From an uncultured Bacilli bacterium (GTDB taxonomy: Bacteria > Bacillota_I > Bacilli_A > RF39 > UBA660), in NCBI GenBank assembly GCA_934096405.1, contig CAKOLW010000028.1, forward strand, positions 1-8,510: DNA of 8,510 nt. The letters run 5' to 3'. This document shows positions 1 through 6,158 of this stretch, in pieces; positions within the stretch are counted from its first letter, which is position 1; each line of letters begins with the position of its first letter. The position numbers were made by a program, and so were the translations under genes. The notes beneath the pieces are model-generated. The model was given only the letters and a program-made list of their open reading frames with translations, had not been told where the DNA came from and ran no database searches.

Positions 1-64
1 AATCTTCAACCTCATAAAAAGTTGGTTCATCAGTTCCTACGTCAAATTGTACAAATTTTGCCAT
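1..64 (-). CDS. N-terminal fragment of an unidentified protein, cut by the window edge
   Basis: Read on the minus strand, an ATG at 64-62 opens a frame that stays open to the window edge (21 codons, starting MAKFVQFDVGTDEPTFYEVE). A GGGAG ribosome binding site sits 7 bases upstream of the ATG, which supports a real start. The visible peptide is acidic and soluble-looking, with no signal peptide. I do not recognise the family, and 21 residues are too few to assign one. The gene is divergent from thrS and separated from it by about 410 bases, so its expression is probably independent of the Thr T-box. Confidence 0.6.
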   Translation of the reverse strand, partial: MAKFVQFDVGTDEPTFYEVED

Positions 65-109
65 AATATCAACTCCCTACAATATAACTATAACATCTTT
101 TTCACAGAA

Positions 110-137
110 TTTATAGGAATATTACATAACTTTACAA
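110..137 (-). promoter_or_regulatory. Possible promoter of the left-edge minus-strand gene
   Basis: On the minus strand, TTGTAA (137-132) and TATAAA (115-110) are separated by 16 bases. This would place the transcript start near 103, with a leader of about 40 bases before the ATG at 64. Both boxes deviate from consensus and the region is AT-rich, so chance matches are easy. No other strong candidate was seen closer to the gene. Confidence 0.35.
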
Positions 138-203
138 TGTTTATACTCATCACATACAAATAAAAACATAATTAAAATTAGAGAAAAAATTAACTAAACC
201 CAC

Positions 204-231
204 TTGAAAAATAATAAAAAAGTGATAGAAT
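204..231 (+). promoter_or_regulatory. thrS promoter (sigma-A type, extended -10)
   Basis: TTGAAA (204-209) is followed after 16 bases by TAGAAT (226-231), preceded by TGA at 223-225, which makes an extended -10. The predicted start is near 238, just before the T-box leader. An overlapping TATACT at 232-237 has no -35 at a workable distance and is less likely to be the -10 box. Confidence 0.65.
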
Positions 232-237
232 TATACT

Positions 238-450
238 TAAGTTAAATGTTTTGATTAGGACATGGTTATAACTACTATTTTACAAAGCGAGTTGTGAATG
301 GTGTAAGACAACTAAAATAAGTTATAGTTACTACCTATGAACAGGAACCGAAAGGAATTCCCGGTTAATAGCCGTTAAATAAATAAAGTAAAATAATGGA
401 TGGTACCGTGTAAATATAAGCACTCCCTTTAAAGGGTGTGTTTTTTATTT
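238..450 (+). promoter_or_regulatory. T-box riboswitch controlling thrS (tRNA-Thr sensing)
   Basis: T-box leaders bind uncharged tRNA; the tRNA acceptor end stabilises an antiterminator and lets transcription enter the synthetase gene. Visible parts are as follows. Stem I has a base helix (261-265 with 335-339) and a distal hairpin, GTTGT 291-295 with ACAAC 308-312, whose loop carries GGTG at 300-303. The specifier region reads GTTACTACC, so ACT (330-332) or ACC (333-335) could be the codon, and both are Thr. A hairpin (346-350 with 362-366) lies between Stem I and the antiterminator. The T-box core TGGTACC is at 401-407. The antiterminator pairs GGA 398-400 with TCC 424-426 and GTG 408-410 with CAC 421-423. 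TGGT predicts an A discriminator base on the tRNA. Confidence 0.92.
418..450 (+). terminator. Conditional terminator of the thrS T-box
   Basis: CACTCCC (421-427) pairs with GGGTGTG (434-440), with one T-T mismatch, around the TTTAAA loop. Six T residues (441-446) follow. The 5' arm includes CACTCC (421-426), which is the 3' arm of the antiterminator, so the two folds exclude each other. This is the normal T-box arrangement. Confidence 0.88.
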
Positions 451-462
451 AATTTAACTTGG

Positions 463-468
463 AAGGAG
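463..468 (+). promoter_or_regulatory. Ribosome binding site that sets the thrS start
   Basis: AAGGAG lies 6 bases before the ATG at 475. A GTG at 436 in the same frame lies inside the terminator hairpin and has no ribosome binding site, so translation should begin at 475. Confidence 0.85.
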
Positions 469-474
469 AAAAAA

Positions 475-2238
475 ATGATAAATATTAAAGAAGATAGTGA
501 ATTAAATATTATGAATCACTCTTGTGCACATTTAATGGCACAAGCAATTAAACATCTATATCCAGAAGCAAAATTTTGGGTAGGACCTGTAATAGAAGAT
601 GGATTCTATTATGATGTTGACCTGGGAGATAAAGTTATTAAAGAAGAAGACTTACCTCTTATAGAAAAAGAAATGAAAAAAATAAGTAAAGATGGTAAAA
701 GAATAGTTAGACATGAAATTTCTAAATCAGAAGCATTAGAAATGTTTAAAGATGATCCTTACAAAATAGACTTAATTACAAGAATGGATGAAAATGAAAA
801 TGTAATTAGTTGCTACACTCAAGGAGATTTTACTGATTTATGTCGTGGACCACATGTAGAAACTGTAAAAGAATTAAAACACTTTAAATTATTAAAAGTA
901 AGTGGTGCATACTGGAAGGGTGACTCTAAAAATAAAATGCTTCAAAGAATATATGGAGTATGCTTTAAAACTGAAGAAGACTTACAAGAACATTTACAAA
1001 AACTAGAAGAAGCTAAAGAAAGAGATCACAGAAAAATTGGTAAAGATTTAAGTATCTTCATGAATAGTGATTTAGTAGGAAAAGGTATGCCACTTTGGTT
1101 ACCAAATGGAGCAATTATAAGAAAAGAATTAGAAAACTATATCTATGATAAAGAAAGAAAAATGGGATACAAACATGTATATACTCCTTGTGTTGGAACA
1201 GTAGATTTATATAAAACATCAGGACACTGGGATCACTATAAAGAAAATATGTTCCCTATGATGAAAGTTGATGATGAGGAATTTGTATTAAGACCAATGA
1301 ATTGTCCACATCATATGTTAATTTATGGAAATGAATTACATTCATATAGAGATTTACCAATAAGAATTGGAGAATTTGCAACTGATTTTAGATATGAAGC
1401 TAGTGGAGCAGTAAAAGGTCTTGAAAGAGTAAGATGTATGTGTCAAAATGATGCACATTTATTTGTAACACCAGAACAAATTAAAGATGAATTTAAAAAA
1501 GTAGTATCTCTTATATTAGATGTTTATAAAGATTTTGGATTTAAGGATTATTCATTTAGATTATCACTAAGAGATCCAGAAGATAAAGAAAAATATTTTG
1601 ATGATGATGAAATGTGGAATACAGCTGAAAATAAGTTAAGAGAAGTTTTAAATGAATTAAATGTCCCTTATATTGAAGCTATTGGTGAAGCAGCATTCTA
1701 TGGACCAAAACTAGATGTTGAAGTTAAACCAGCTGTTGGCCCAGAAGTAACATTATCAACATGTCAATTGGATTTCTTATTACCAAGAAGATTTGAATTA
1801 ACATATATAGATAAAGATGGAAGTAAAAAAACTCCAGTAGTTTTACACCGCGCTATATTTGGAACATTTGATAGATTTACTGCATTCCTAATGGAAGAAA
1901 CAAAAGGTGCATTTCCACTTTGGTTAAGTCCAGTTCAAGTTAATGTAATACCAGTTAATAATGAATACCATGCAGAATATGCTAAAAAAGTATTTGATGA
2001 ATTAAATAATCTTGGAATAAGAGTTAATTTAGACGATAGAAATGAAAAACTATCTTATAAAATGAGAGAAAGCCAAAGTAAAAAAATACCTCTAACTTTA
2101 ATCTTAGGAGATAAAGAAAGAGATGATGTTTCTATAAGTTATAGAAAATTTGGCTCACAAGAAACATATACACTAAGTAAAGAAGAATTTATTAATAAAG
2201 TAAGTGAATGCATTAAAAATAAAGAGTACAATTTATAG
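475..2238 (+). CDS. thrS: Threonine--tRNA ligase, form lacking the TGS domain
   Basis: Cytoplasmic class II synthetase that charges tRNA-Thr. It has 587 residues from the ATG at 475. The editing domain starts almost at the N-terminus: its HxxxH motif is H15-SCA-H19 and its second half is C123-RGP-H127. The catalytic core follows: motif 2 is around R306 (FRYEASGAVKGLERVR), motif 3 is HRAIFGTFDRF, and the zinc ligands are predicted as C277, H328 and H458. The C-terminal anticodon-binding domain covers about residues 485-587. Typical bacterial ThrRS has about 640 residues with an N-terminal TGS domain of about 60; that domain is absent here, while the editing residues are kept. The T-box leader directly upstream, with Thr specifier candidates, supports the assignment independently. 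The stop codon abuts the tyrS promoter, and no separate thrS terminator is visible. Confidence 0.97.
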   Translation: MINIKEDSELNIMNHSCAHLMAQAIKHLYPEAKFWVGPVIEDGFYYDVDLGDKVIKEEDLPLIEKEMKKISKDGKRIVRHEISKSEALEMFKDDPYKIDLITRMDENENVISCYTQGDFTDLCRGPHVETVKELKHFKLLKVSGAYWKGDSKNKMLQRIYGVCFKTEEDLQEHLQKLEEAKERDHRKIGKDLSIFMNSDLVGKGMPLWLPNGAIIRKELENYIYDKERKMGYKHVYTPCVGTVDLYKTSGHWDHYKENMFPMMKVDDEEFVLRPMNCPHHMLIYGNELHSYRDLPIRIGEFATDFRYEASGAVKGLERVRCMCQNDAHLFVTPEQIKDEFKKVVSLILDVYKDFGFKDYSFRLSLRDPEDKEKYFDDDEMWNTAENKLREVLNELNVPYIEAIGEAAFYGPKLDVEVKPAVGPEVTLSTCQLDFLLPRRFELTYIDKDGSKKTPVVLHRAIFGTFDRFTAFLMEETKGAFPLWLSPVQVNVIPVNNEYHAEYAKKVFDELNNLGIRVNLDDRNEKLSYKMRESQSKKIPLTLILGDKERDDVSISYRKFGSQETYTLSKEEFINKVSECIKNKEYNL

Positions 2239-2266
2239 TTGCAAAAATAATAAAATGTGATAAACT
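2239..2266 (+). promoter_or_regulatory. tyrS promoter (extended -10)
   Basis: TTGCAA (2239-2244) starts on the base after the thrS stop codon. After 16 bases comes TAAACT (2261-2266), with TGA at 2258-2260 as an extended -10. The spacing and the TGA extension match the thrS promoter. The predicted start is near 2273. Confidence 0.55.
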
Positions 2267-2272
2267 ATAAGT

Positions 2273-2458
2273 AATGAACGAAGATTAATAATTAGTAGTT
2301 TATAATTATGTTTTTAGAGAGTTAGTGTTTGGTGAAAACTAATAGTTAGTTATAAATGAATTACATATTATGAGTTCAATCGCTAATCGCGTTATAAATA
2401 TGAGAAGAAATTAAGGTGGTACCACGAGTAAATCTCGTCCTTTGGGTATCACTTTTTT
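2273..2458 (+). promoter_or_regulatory. T-box riboswitch controlling tyrS (tRNA-Tyr sensing)
   Basis: Stem I contains the helix TTTATAA 2299-2305 with TTATAAA 2350-2356. It is flanked by AGTA (2294-2297) opposite TGAA (2357-2360), the loop-E-like element next to the specifier. The specifier is TAC at 2362-2364 (Tyr), followed by a purine. The distal hairpin GTTAGT 2321-2326 with ACTAAT 2338-2343 has GGTG at 2331-2334 in its loop and AGAGA (2316-2320) just before it. The antiterminator pairs AAGG 2413-2416 with CCTT 2439-2442 and ACGAG 2424-2428 with CTCGT 2434-2438. The bulge TGGTACC (2417-2423) would bind the ACCA end of uncharged tRNA-Tyr. Confidence 0.93.
2413..2458 (+). terminator. Conditional terminator of the tyrS T-box, unusual pairing
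   Basis: No partner for the antiterminator 3' arm (such as GGACGAG) follows it. Instead GTGGTACC (2416-2423), which contains the whole tRNA-binding bulge, pairs with GGTATCAC (2445-2452) with one G-U pair. The pairing can extend outward by three pairs into the T run (2453-2458). The inner ACGAG/CTCGT helix would be kept in both states. AGGAGG of tyrS follows at 2464-2469. The pairing is seen in the sequence; its use as the terminator is inferred. Confidence 0.7.
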
Positions 2459-2474
2459 ATTTTAGGAGGAAAAA

Positions 2475-3686
2475 ATGACATTATATGAAGATTTAAAATG
2501 GAGAGGATTAATAAAAGATGTCGCAGGAGAAAAATTAGAAGATATCTTAAATGGAAAACCCATTACTTTTTACTGGGGAACTGATCCAACTGCAGATAGT
2601 TTGCATATTGGACATTATTCATCATTAGTTACTGCAAAAAGACTTGCAAATTATGGACATCACCCAATACTTTTATGTGGGGGTTCAACAGGATTAATTG
2701 GAGATCCTAGACCAACAGCTGAAAGAGAAATATTACCAGTAGAAACAATTAGAAATAATATTGAAGGAATAAAAAATCAAATTGATAAAATATTTGATGG
2801 AAAGGCAGAGTTAGTTAACAATTATGATTGGACTAAAGACTATACATATCTTGAATTCTTAAGAGATATAGGAAAATATATAAATGTTAATTATATGTTA
2901 GGTAAAGATATAATATCTAGAAGACTTGAAACAGGCATTACTTATGCTGAATTTTCTTACATGCTTCTTCAGGGATATGACTTTATGTGGTTATATGAAC
3001 ACAAAAATTGTATTTTACAATGTGAAGGTAGTGACCAATGGGGTAACATCACAACAGGTATAGAACTAATTAGAAAGAAGCTTAATAAAGAAGCATATGG
3101 ATTTACTATGCCATTAATACTAGATGCTAATGGAAATAAATTTGGTAAAAGTGAAGGTAATGCTCTATGGCTTGATAAAAATAAAACAAGTCCATTTGAA
3201 ATATATCAGTATCTAATTAATAGTGATGACTCTAAAGTAGAAGAATATTTAAAAGTATTTACATTCTTAACAAAGGATGAAATTGATAACATAATGCTTA
3301 AACAAAACGAAAAACCAGAACTAAGAATTGCACAAAAAGCCTTAGCATACGAAGTAGTTAAAGATTTACATGGAGTAGAAGAAGCAGAATTAGCTAAAAC
3401 AAAAAGTGAAGACATATTTAATAATAAAGGAAACTCTGCTAACACAGAAAAGAAAAATATAGATAAAAATCTAATTGAAAATGGTATTAACATCCTAGAT
3501 TTATTAATGTTAACTGAACTTTTTGAATCAAAATCTGATGCAAGAAGAATGGTTGAACAAAATGCAGTAAGTTTAAACAATGAAAAGATAACTGATAAAG
3601 ATAAGATTATAACTTTAAATGACTTTAAAGATAATGAATTACTTATTCAAAAAGGTAAAAAGAAATTTATAAAATTAGTAATTTAG
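2475..3686 (+). CDS. tyrS: Tyrosine--tRNA ligase
   Basis: Cytoplasmic class I synthetase that charges tRNA-Tyr. It has 403 residues, close to the usual length of about 420 for bacterial TyrRS. The Rossmann catalytic domain carries the HIGH motif exactly (H44-I-G-H47) within a WGTDPTADSLHIGH context, the tyrosine-pocket segment YMLLQGYDF (162-170), GSDQWGN (185-191), and the KMSKS-equivalent loop as KFGKS (222-226), the form typical of bacterial TyrRS. The C-terminal portion from about residue 335 looks like the S4-type RNA-binding domain (SKSDARRMVEQNAVSLNNEK). AGGAGG sits 5 bases before the ATG. The Tyr-specific T-box upstream confirms the identity. A terminator hairpin begins within the stop codon. 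Confidence 0.97.
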   Translation: MTLYEDLKWRGLIKDVAGEKLEDILNGKPITFYWGTDPTADSLHIGHYSSLVTAKRLANYGHHPILLCGGSTGLIGDPRPTAEREILPVETIRNNIEGIKNQIDKIFDGKAELVNNYDWTKDYTYLEFLRDIGKYINVNYMLGKDIISRRLETGITYAEFSYMLLQGYDFMWLYEHKNCILQCEGSDQWGNITTGIELIRKKLNKEAYGFTMPLILDANGNKFGKSEGNALWLDKNKTSPFEIYQYLINSDDSKVEEYLKVFTFLTKDEIDNIMLKQNEKPELRIAQKALAYEVVKDLHGVEEAELAKTKSEDIFNNKGNSANTEKKNIDKNLIENGINILDLLMLTELFESKSDARRMVEQNAVSLNNEKITDKDKIITLNDFKDNELLIQKGKKKFIKLVI

Positions 3687-3709
3687 ATATGTTTAATCAT
3701 ATCTTTTTT
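3685..3709 (+). terminator. Intrinsic terminator overlapping the tyrS stop codon
   Basis: AGATATG (3685-3691) pairs perfectly with CATATCT (3698-3704) around a 6-base loop, followed by a run of T to 3709 and a second T-rich stretch (3711-3715). The stem is AT-rich and short but well placed at the end of tyrS. Confidence 0.75.
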
Positions 3710-3719
3710 CTTTTTCTCA

Positions 3720-3728
3720 TGCTATAAT
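3720..3728 (+). promoter_or_regulatory. Extended -10 promoter of the envelope operon
   Basis: A perfect TATAAT (3723-3728) is preceded by TGC (3720-3722), giving a consensus extended -10. The -35 position falls in the T run of the tyrS terminator and is poor (around ATCTTT or TATCTT). The predicted start is near 3735, only about 17 bases upstream of the first ATG. Confidence 0.7.
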
Positions 3729-3740
3729 AAATATTGTACG

Positions 3741-3746
3741 AAAGGA
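3741..3746 (+). promoter_or_regulatory. Ribosome binding site that sets the ATP-grasp gene start
   Basis: AAAGGA ends 5 bases before the ATG at 3752. An in-frame TTG at 3734 lies at about the transcription start and has no ribosome binding site, so it is unlikely to be used. Confidence 0.75.
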
Positions 3747-3751
3747 TTAAT

Positions 3752-4765
3752 ATGAAAATAAAATATGTTTTAAAAAAACTTAAAAATATGAGATATAAAG
3801 AATTATTTAATAAAGCAGAAGAAATAGGTAAAAAAGTAAATAAAAGTAAATATAGTATTCTATTTGATATGACTAAGTGTGCTTTAAAATATGGAAGTGG
3901 ATATATGGATTATTTTGAATTTGAATTCTATTTACTTAACGATGAAGAAAGAAGTACATATTTAACTGGTAGAATAAATAATGAAATAATAAAAAAATAT
4001 AATAATAAAGAATATTGGCATTTATTTAGTGATAAAACTGAATTTAATAAATTATTTAAGGAATATTTAGGCAGAGAATACCTTGATTTAAGAACATCAT
4101 CTTTTAAAGAATTTAAAGAATTTATATCTAGTAAAGATAAAATAATAGCAAAACCAATAGATGCATGTGGTGGTAAAGGAATAGATGTTATAGAAATAGA
4201 TAAAACTAAATTAAAAAATGAATACAATGTATTAAAAATATATAATAAGATAATGAAAAATGAACAGTTTTTAGTAGAAGAATATATTATTCAGAATAGT
4301 AAATTAAATGAACTTTATAATGGAAGTGTAAACTCACTTAGAATATTAACATTTTTAGATGATAATGGTGAAGTACACATAATGAATAGCATATTAAAAA
4401 TAGGTAATAGTGGTAATGTAGATAACTTTAGTAGTGGTGGAATGTATACATTTGTTAATGATGAAGGTGTAGTATATGTTCCTGCGATAGATGAAAAAGG
4501 TAACATATATAGTAAACATCCTATAACTAAAGAAAACATATTAGGCTTTCACATTCCTAATTATAGATATGTTTTACCATTCGTAACACATTTAGCCAAA
4601 ATAGTTCCTGAAGTAAGATACATTGGTTGGGATATAGTAATAACTGAAAAAAGCATACTTGTAATCGAAGGAAATGAATATCCAGGTATATTTCAAGTTA
4701 AACCAAGCATAAGTGGTATAAAAAAAGGAGATTTACCAAAATATAAAAAATATATGAAATTATAG
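3752..4765 (+). CDS. ATP-grasp protein, sugar-transfer-associated type
   Basis: Predicted cytoplasmic ATP-dependent ligase of 337 residues. ATP-grasp enzymes join a carboxylate to an amine or similar nucleophile through an acyl-phosphate. Visible motifs are the nucleotide-binding strand and loop IIAKPIDACGGKGI (K134, GGKG 140-143), VEEYI (175-179), SVNSLRI with R197, a glycine-rich FSSGGMYTFVNDEGVV segment (227-242), and the metal-binding end GWDIVITEK...VIEGNEYPG (D294, E306, N308). The order and wording of these motifs match the sugar-transfer-associated ATP-grasp family, whose members are often found with polysaccharide genes; no exact substrate is known to me. The N-terminal 110 residues are basic and helical, with no signal peptide. 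It is first in an operon with membrane genes, 8 bases before the ZIP gene, suggesting an envelope-related role (inference). Confidence 0.8.
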   Translation: MKIKYVLKKLKNMRYKELFNKAEEIGKKVNKSKYSILFDMTKCALKYGSGYMDYFEFEFYLLNDEERSTYLTGRINNEIIKKYNNKEYWHLFSDKTEFNKLFKEYLGREYLDLRTSSFKEFKEFISSKDKIIAKPIDACGGKGIDVIEIDKTKLKNEYNVLKIYNKIMKNEQFLVEEYIIQNSKLNELYNGSVNSLRILTFLDDNGEVHIMNSILKIGNSGNVDNFSSGGMYTFVNDEGVVYVPAIDEKGNIYSKHPITKENILGFHIPNYRYVLPFVTHLAKIVPEVRYIGWDIVITEKSILVIEGNEYPGIFQVKPSISGIKKGDLPKYKKYMKL

Positions 4766-4773
4766 GTGATAAT

Positions 4774-5526
4774 ATGAATTTATTAATAGTTTTACTACTA
4801 AGCATACTTTCTATTATATTTCTATTAATTGGGACTATAATAGTATTTAATACACATAATAGTAAAAAAGTAATGACTCTTAGTGTATCATTAGGATTTG
4901 TAGTATTAATACTTTTAGGTGTAATTCACTTACTTCCTGATGCATACGAATTTTTTAGAGAAATATATACTAAAGAAAAAAGTATACTTATTATGAGCAT
5001 ATCTACATTAGTAGGTTTTCTTATAATACTTGTACTTGATTTATTAGGTGGTCATCATGATGAAGAGGGACACCATAACAAAGAGAACTTTAAACATGTT
5101 TCAATAATAACATGTATATTCTTAGTAGTTCATAATTTTATTGAAGGAATGAGCATATATAGTAGCGTACTTCTTAATTATAAAACAGCACTTTTATTAA
5201 CTATTGGAATAGGCCTTCATAACATACCATTAGGTTTTACACTATCAAGTACATTTAATAAAAATCATAGTAAGGCTAAAACAGTATTATATATTATATT
5301 TATAGGTATATCTTATTTATTTGGAGCCTTAACAGCATTTATATTTGAAGATATATTTATGAATCCTTTGATATTAGGAATAGCCTTAACATTCACTTTT
5401 GGTATGATACTTTATATTGCATTGTTTGAATTCTTACCTATGATAATTAGTAGTGATGAAAAGAAAATGAAATATATAGGTATAACATCTGGAATAGTTT
5501 TAATGTTATTAACATTATTTTTGTAG
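4774..5526 (+). CDS. ZIP-family divalent metal transporter
   Basis: Integral membrane protein of 250 residues, mostly hydrophobic, with about eight predicted transmembrane segments. ZIP proteins move Zn2+ or related divalent metals toward the cytoplasm. A His/acid-rich cytoplasmic-type loop, GGHHDEEGHHNKE (92-104), lies between TM3 and TM4, as in many ZIP proteins. TM4 carries HNFIEG (H120, N121, E124). TM5 carries HNIPLG (H149, N150), where the common HN-x-P-E-G glutamate is Leu153. A further acidic residue, E219, sits in the late LFEFLP segment. The ribosome binding site AGGTGA overlaps the stop codon of the ATP-grasp gene, so the two are probably translated from one message. Metal specificity cannot be read from the sequence. 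Confidence 0.88.
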   Translation: MNLLIVLLLSILSIIFLLIGTIIVFNTHNSKKVMTLSVSLGFVVLILLGVIHLLPDAYEFFREIYTKEKSILIMSISTLVGFLIILVLDLLGGHHDEEGHHNKENFKHVSIITCIFLVVHNFIEGMSIYSSVLLNYKTALLLTIGIGLHNIPLGFTLSSTFNKNHSKAKTVLYIIFIGISYLFGALTAFIFEDIFMNPLILGIALTFTFGMILYIALFEFLPMIISSDEKKMKYIGITSGIVLMLLTLFL

Positions 5527-5534
5527 GAGATTAT

Positions 5535-6158
5535 ATGGACAAATTTATTAAACATAACAAATATTATTTAATTACTCTTCTTATATTATTAATAGTATTT
5601 ATGATAACTAAGTTATATTTTAGTGATTATATAAATAAAATAGATATAAGTGTAGTAAACTTTATTACTAAGAAAGTTGTTAACAATAATATGACAAGTT
5701 GTATCAAGTTATTAACACATCTAGGTAGTTCTGTAGTGTTAATAAGTATAACTTTATTAACATTATTTATAATAAAAGATAAAGGATATTTCATGAATAT
5801 ATCACTTAACTTAGCACTTGCATTCATATTAAGTGTACTTTACAAAAACTTTATAAAAAGAGAAAGACCAAGTGTAAGTTTAATTAAAAAACCAAATGAC
5901 TATTCTTTTCCAAGTGGTCATACCATGTGTTCAGTTGCATTTTATGGCTTCTTAATATACTTAGTAAATAAAAATATAAAAAATAAATATATAAAAATAG
6001 TACTAAATATACTATTTTTACTAGCTATACTAATCGTCCCATTTACTAGAATTTACTTAGGGGTTCATTATTTGAGTGATGTATTAATGGGTGCATTACT
6101 AGGATTTATTTCACTTATGATGTACATCAACTATGTTGAAAAGGAGAATATATTATGA
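5535..6158 (+). CDS. PAP2-family membrane phosphatase, probably acting on undecaprenyl pyrophosphate
   Basis: Membrane protein of 207 residues with about six transmembrane helices. All three phosphatidic-acid-phosphatase signature motifs are present: K-x6-RP (K104 to R111-P112), PSGH (126-129), and R-x5-H-x3-D (R172, H178, D182). In this family the site faces outside the membrane and removes phosphate from lipid phosphates; BcrC-type members convert C55-PP to C55-P for cell-wall carrier recycling. The sequence alone does not separate that from phosphatidylglycerophosphate or phosphatidate phosphatases. The neighbour strongly favours C55-PP: this gene overlaps the PopT-family gene by 4 bases (ATGA). 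AGGAGA overlaps the ZIP stop codon, 4 bases before the ATG. Confidence 0.9.
   Translation: MDKFIKHNKYYLITLLILLIVFMITKLYFSDYINKIDISVVNFITKKVVNNNMTSCIKLLTHLGSSVVLISITLLTLFIIKDKGYFMNISLNLALAFILSVLYKNFIKRERPSVSLIKKPNDYSFPSGHTMCSVAFYGFLIYLVNKNIKNKYIKIVLNILFLLAILIVPFTRIYLGVHYLSDVLMGALLGFISLMMYINYVEKENIL

Noticed and set aside
436..474. GTG start giving thrS 13 extra residues
   Set aside because: The codon lies inside the T-box terminator hairpin and lacks a ribosome binding site; AAGGAG is ideally placed for the ATG at 475.
3206..3580. Open minus-strand frame of 124 codons inside tyrS
   Set aside because: It is antisense to a well-conserved coding sequence, Ser/Phe/Ile-rich as expected from reversed AT-rich codons, and has no convincing start signals. 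The same holds for the antisense frames within the ATP-grasp, PAP2 and popT genes.
3734..3751. TTG start giving the ATP-grasp protein 6 extra residues
   Set aside because: It coincides with the predicted transcription start and has no ribosome binding site; AAAGGA serves the ATG at 3752.
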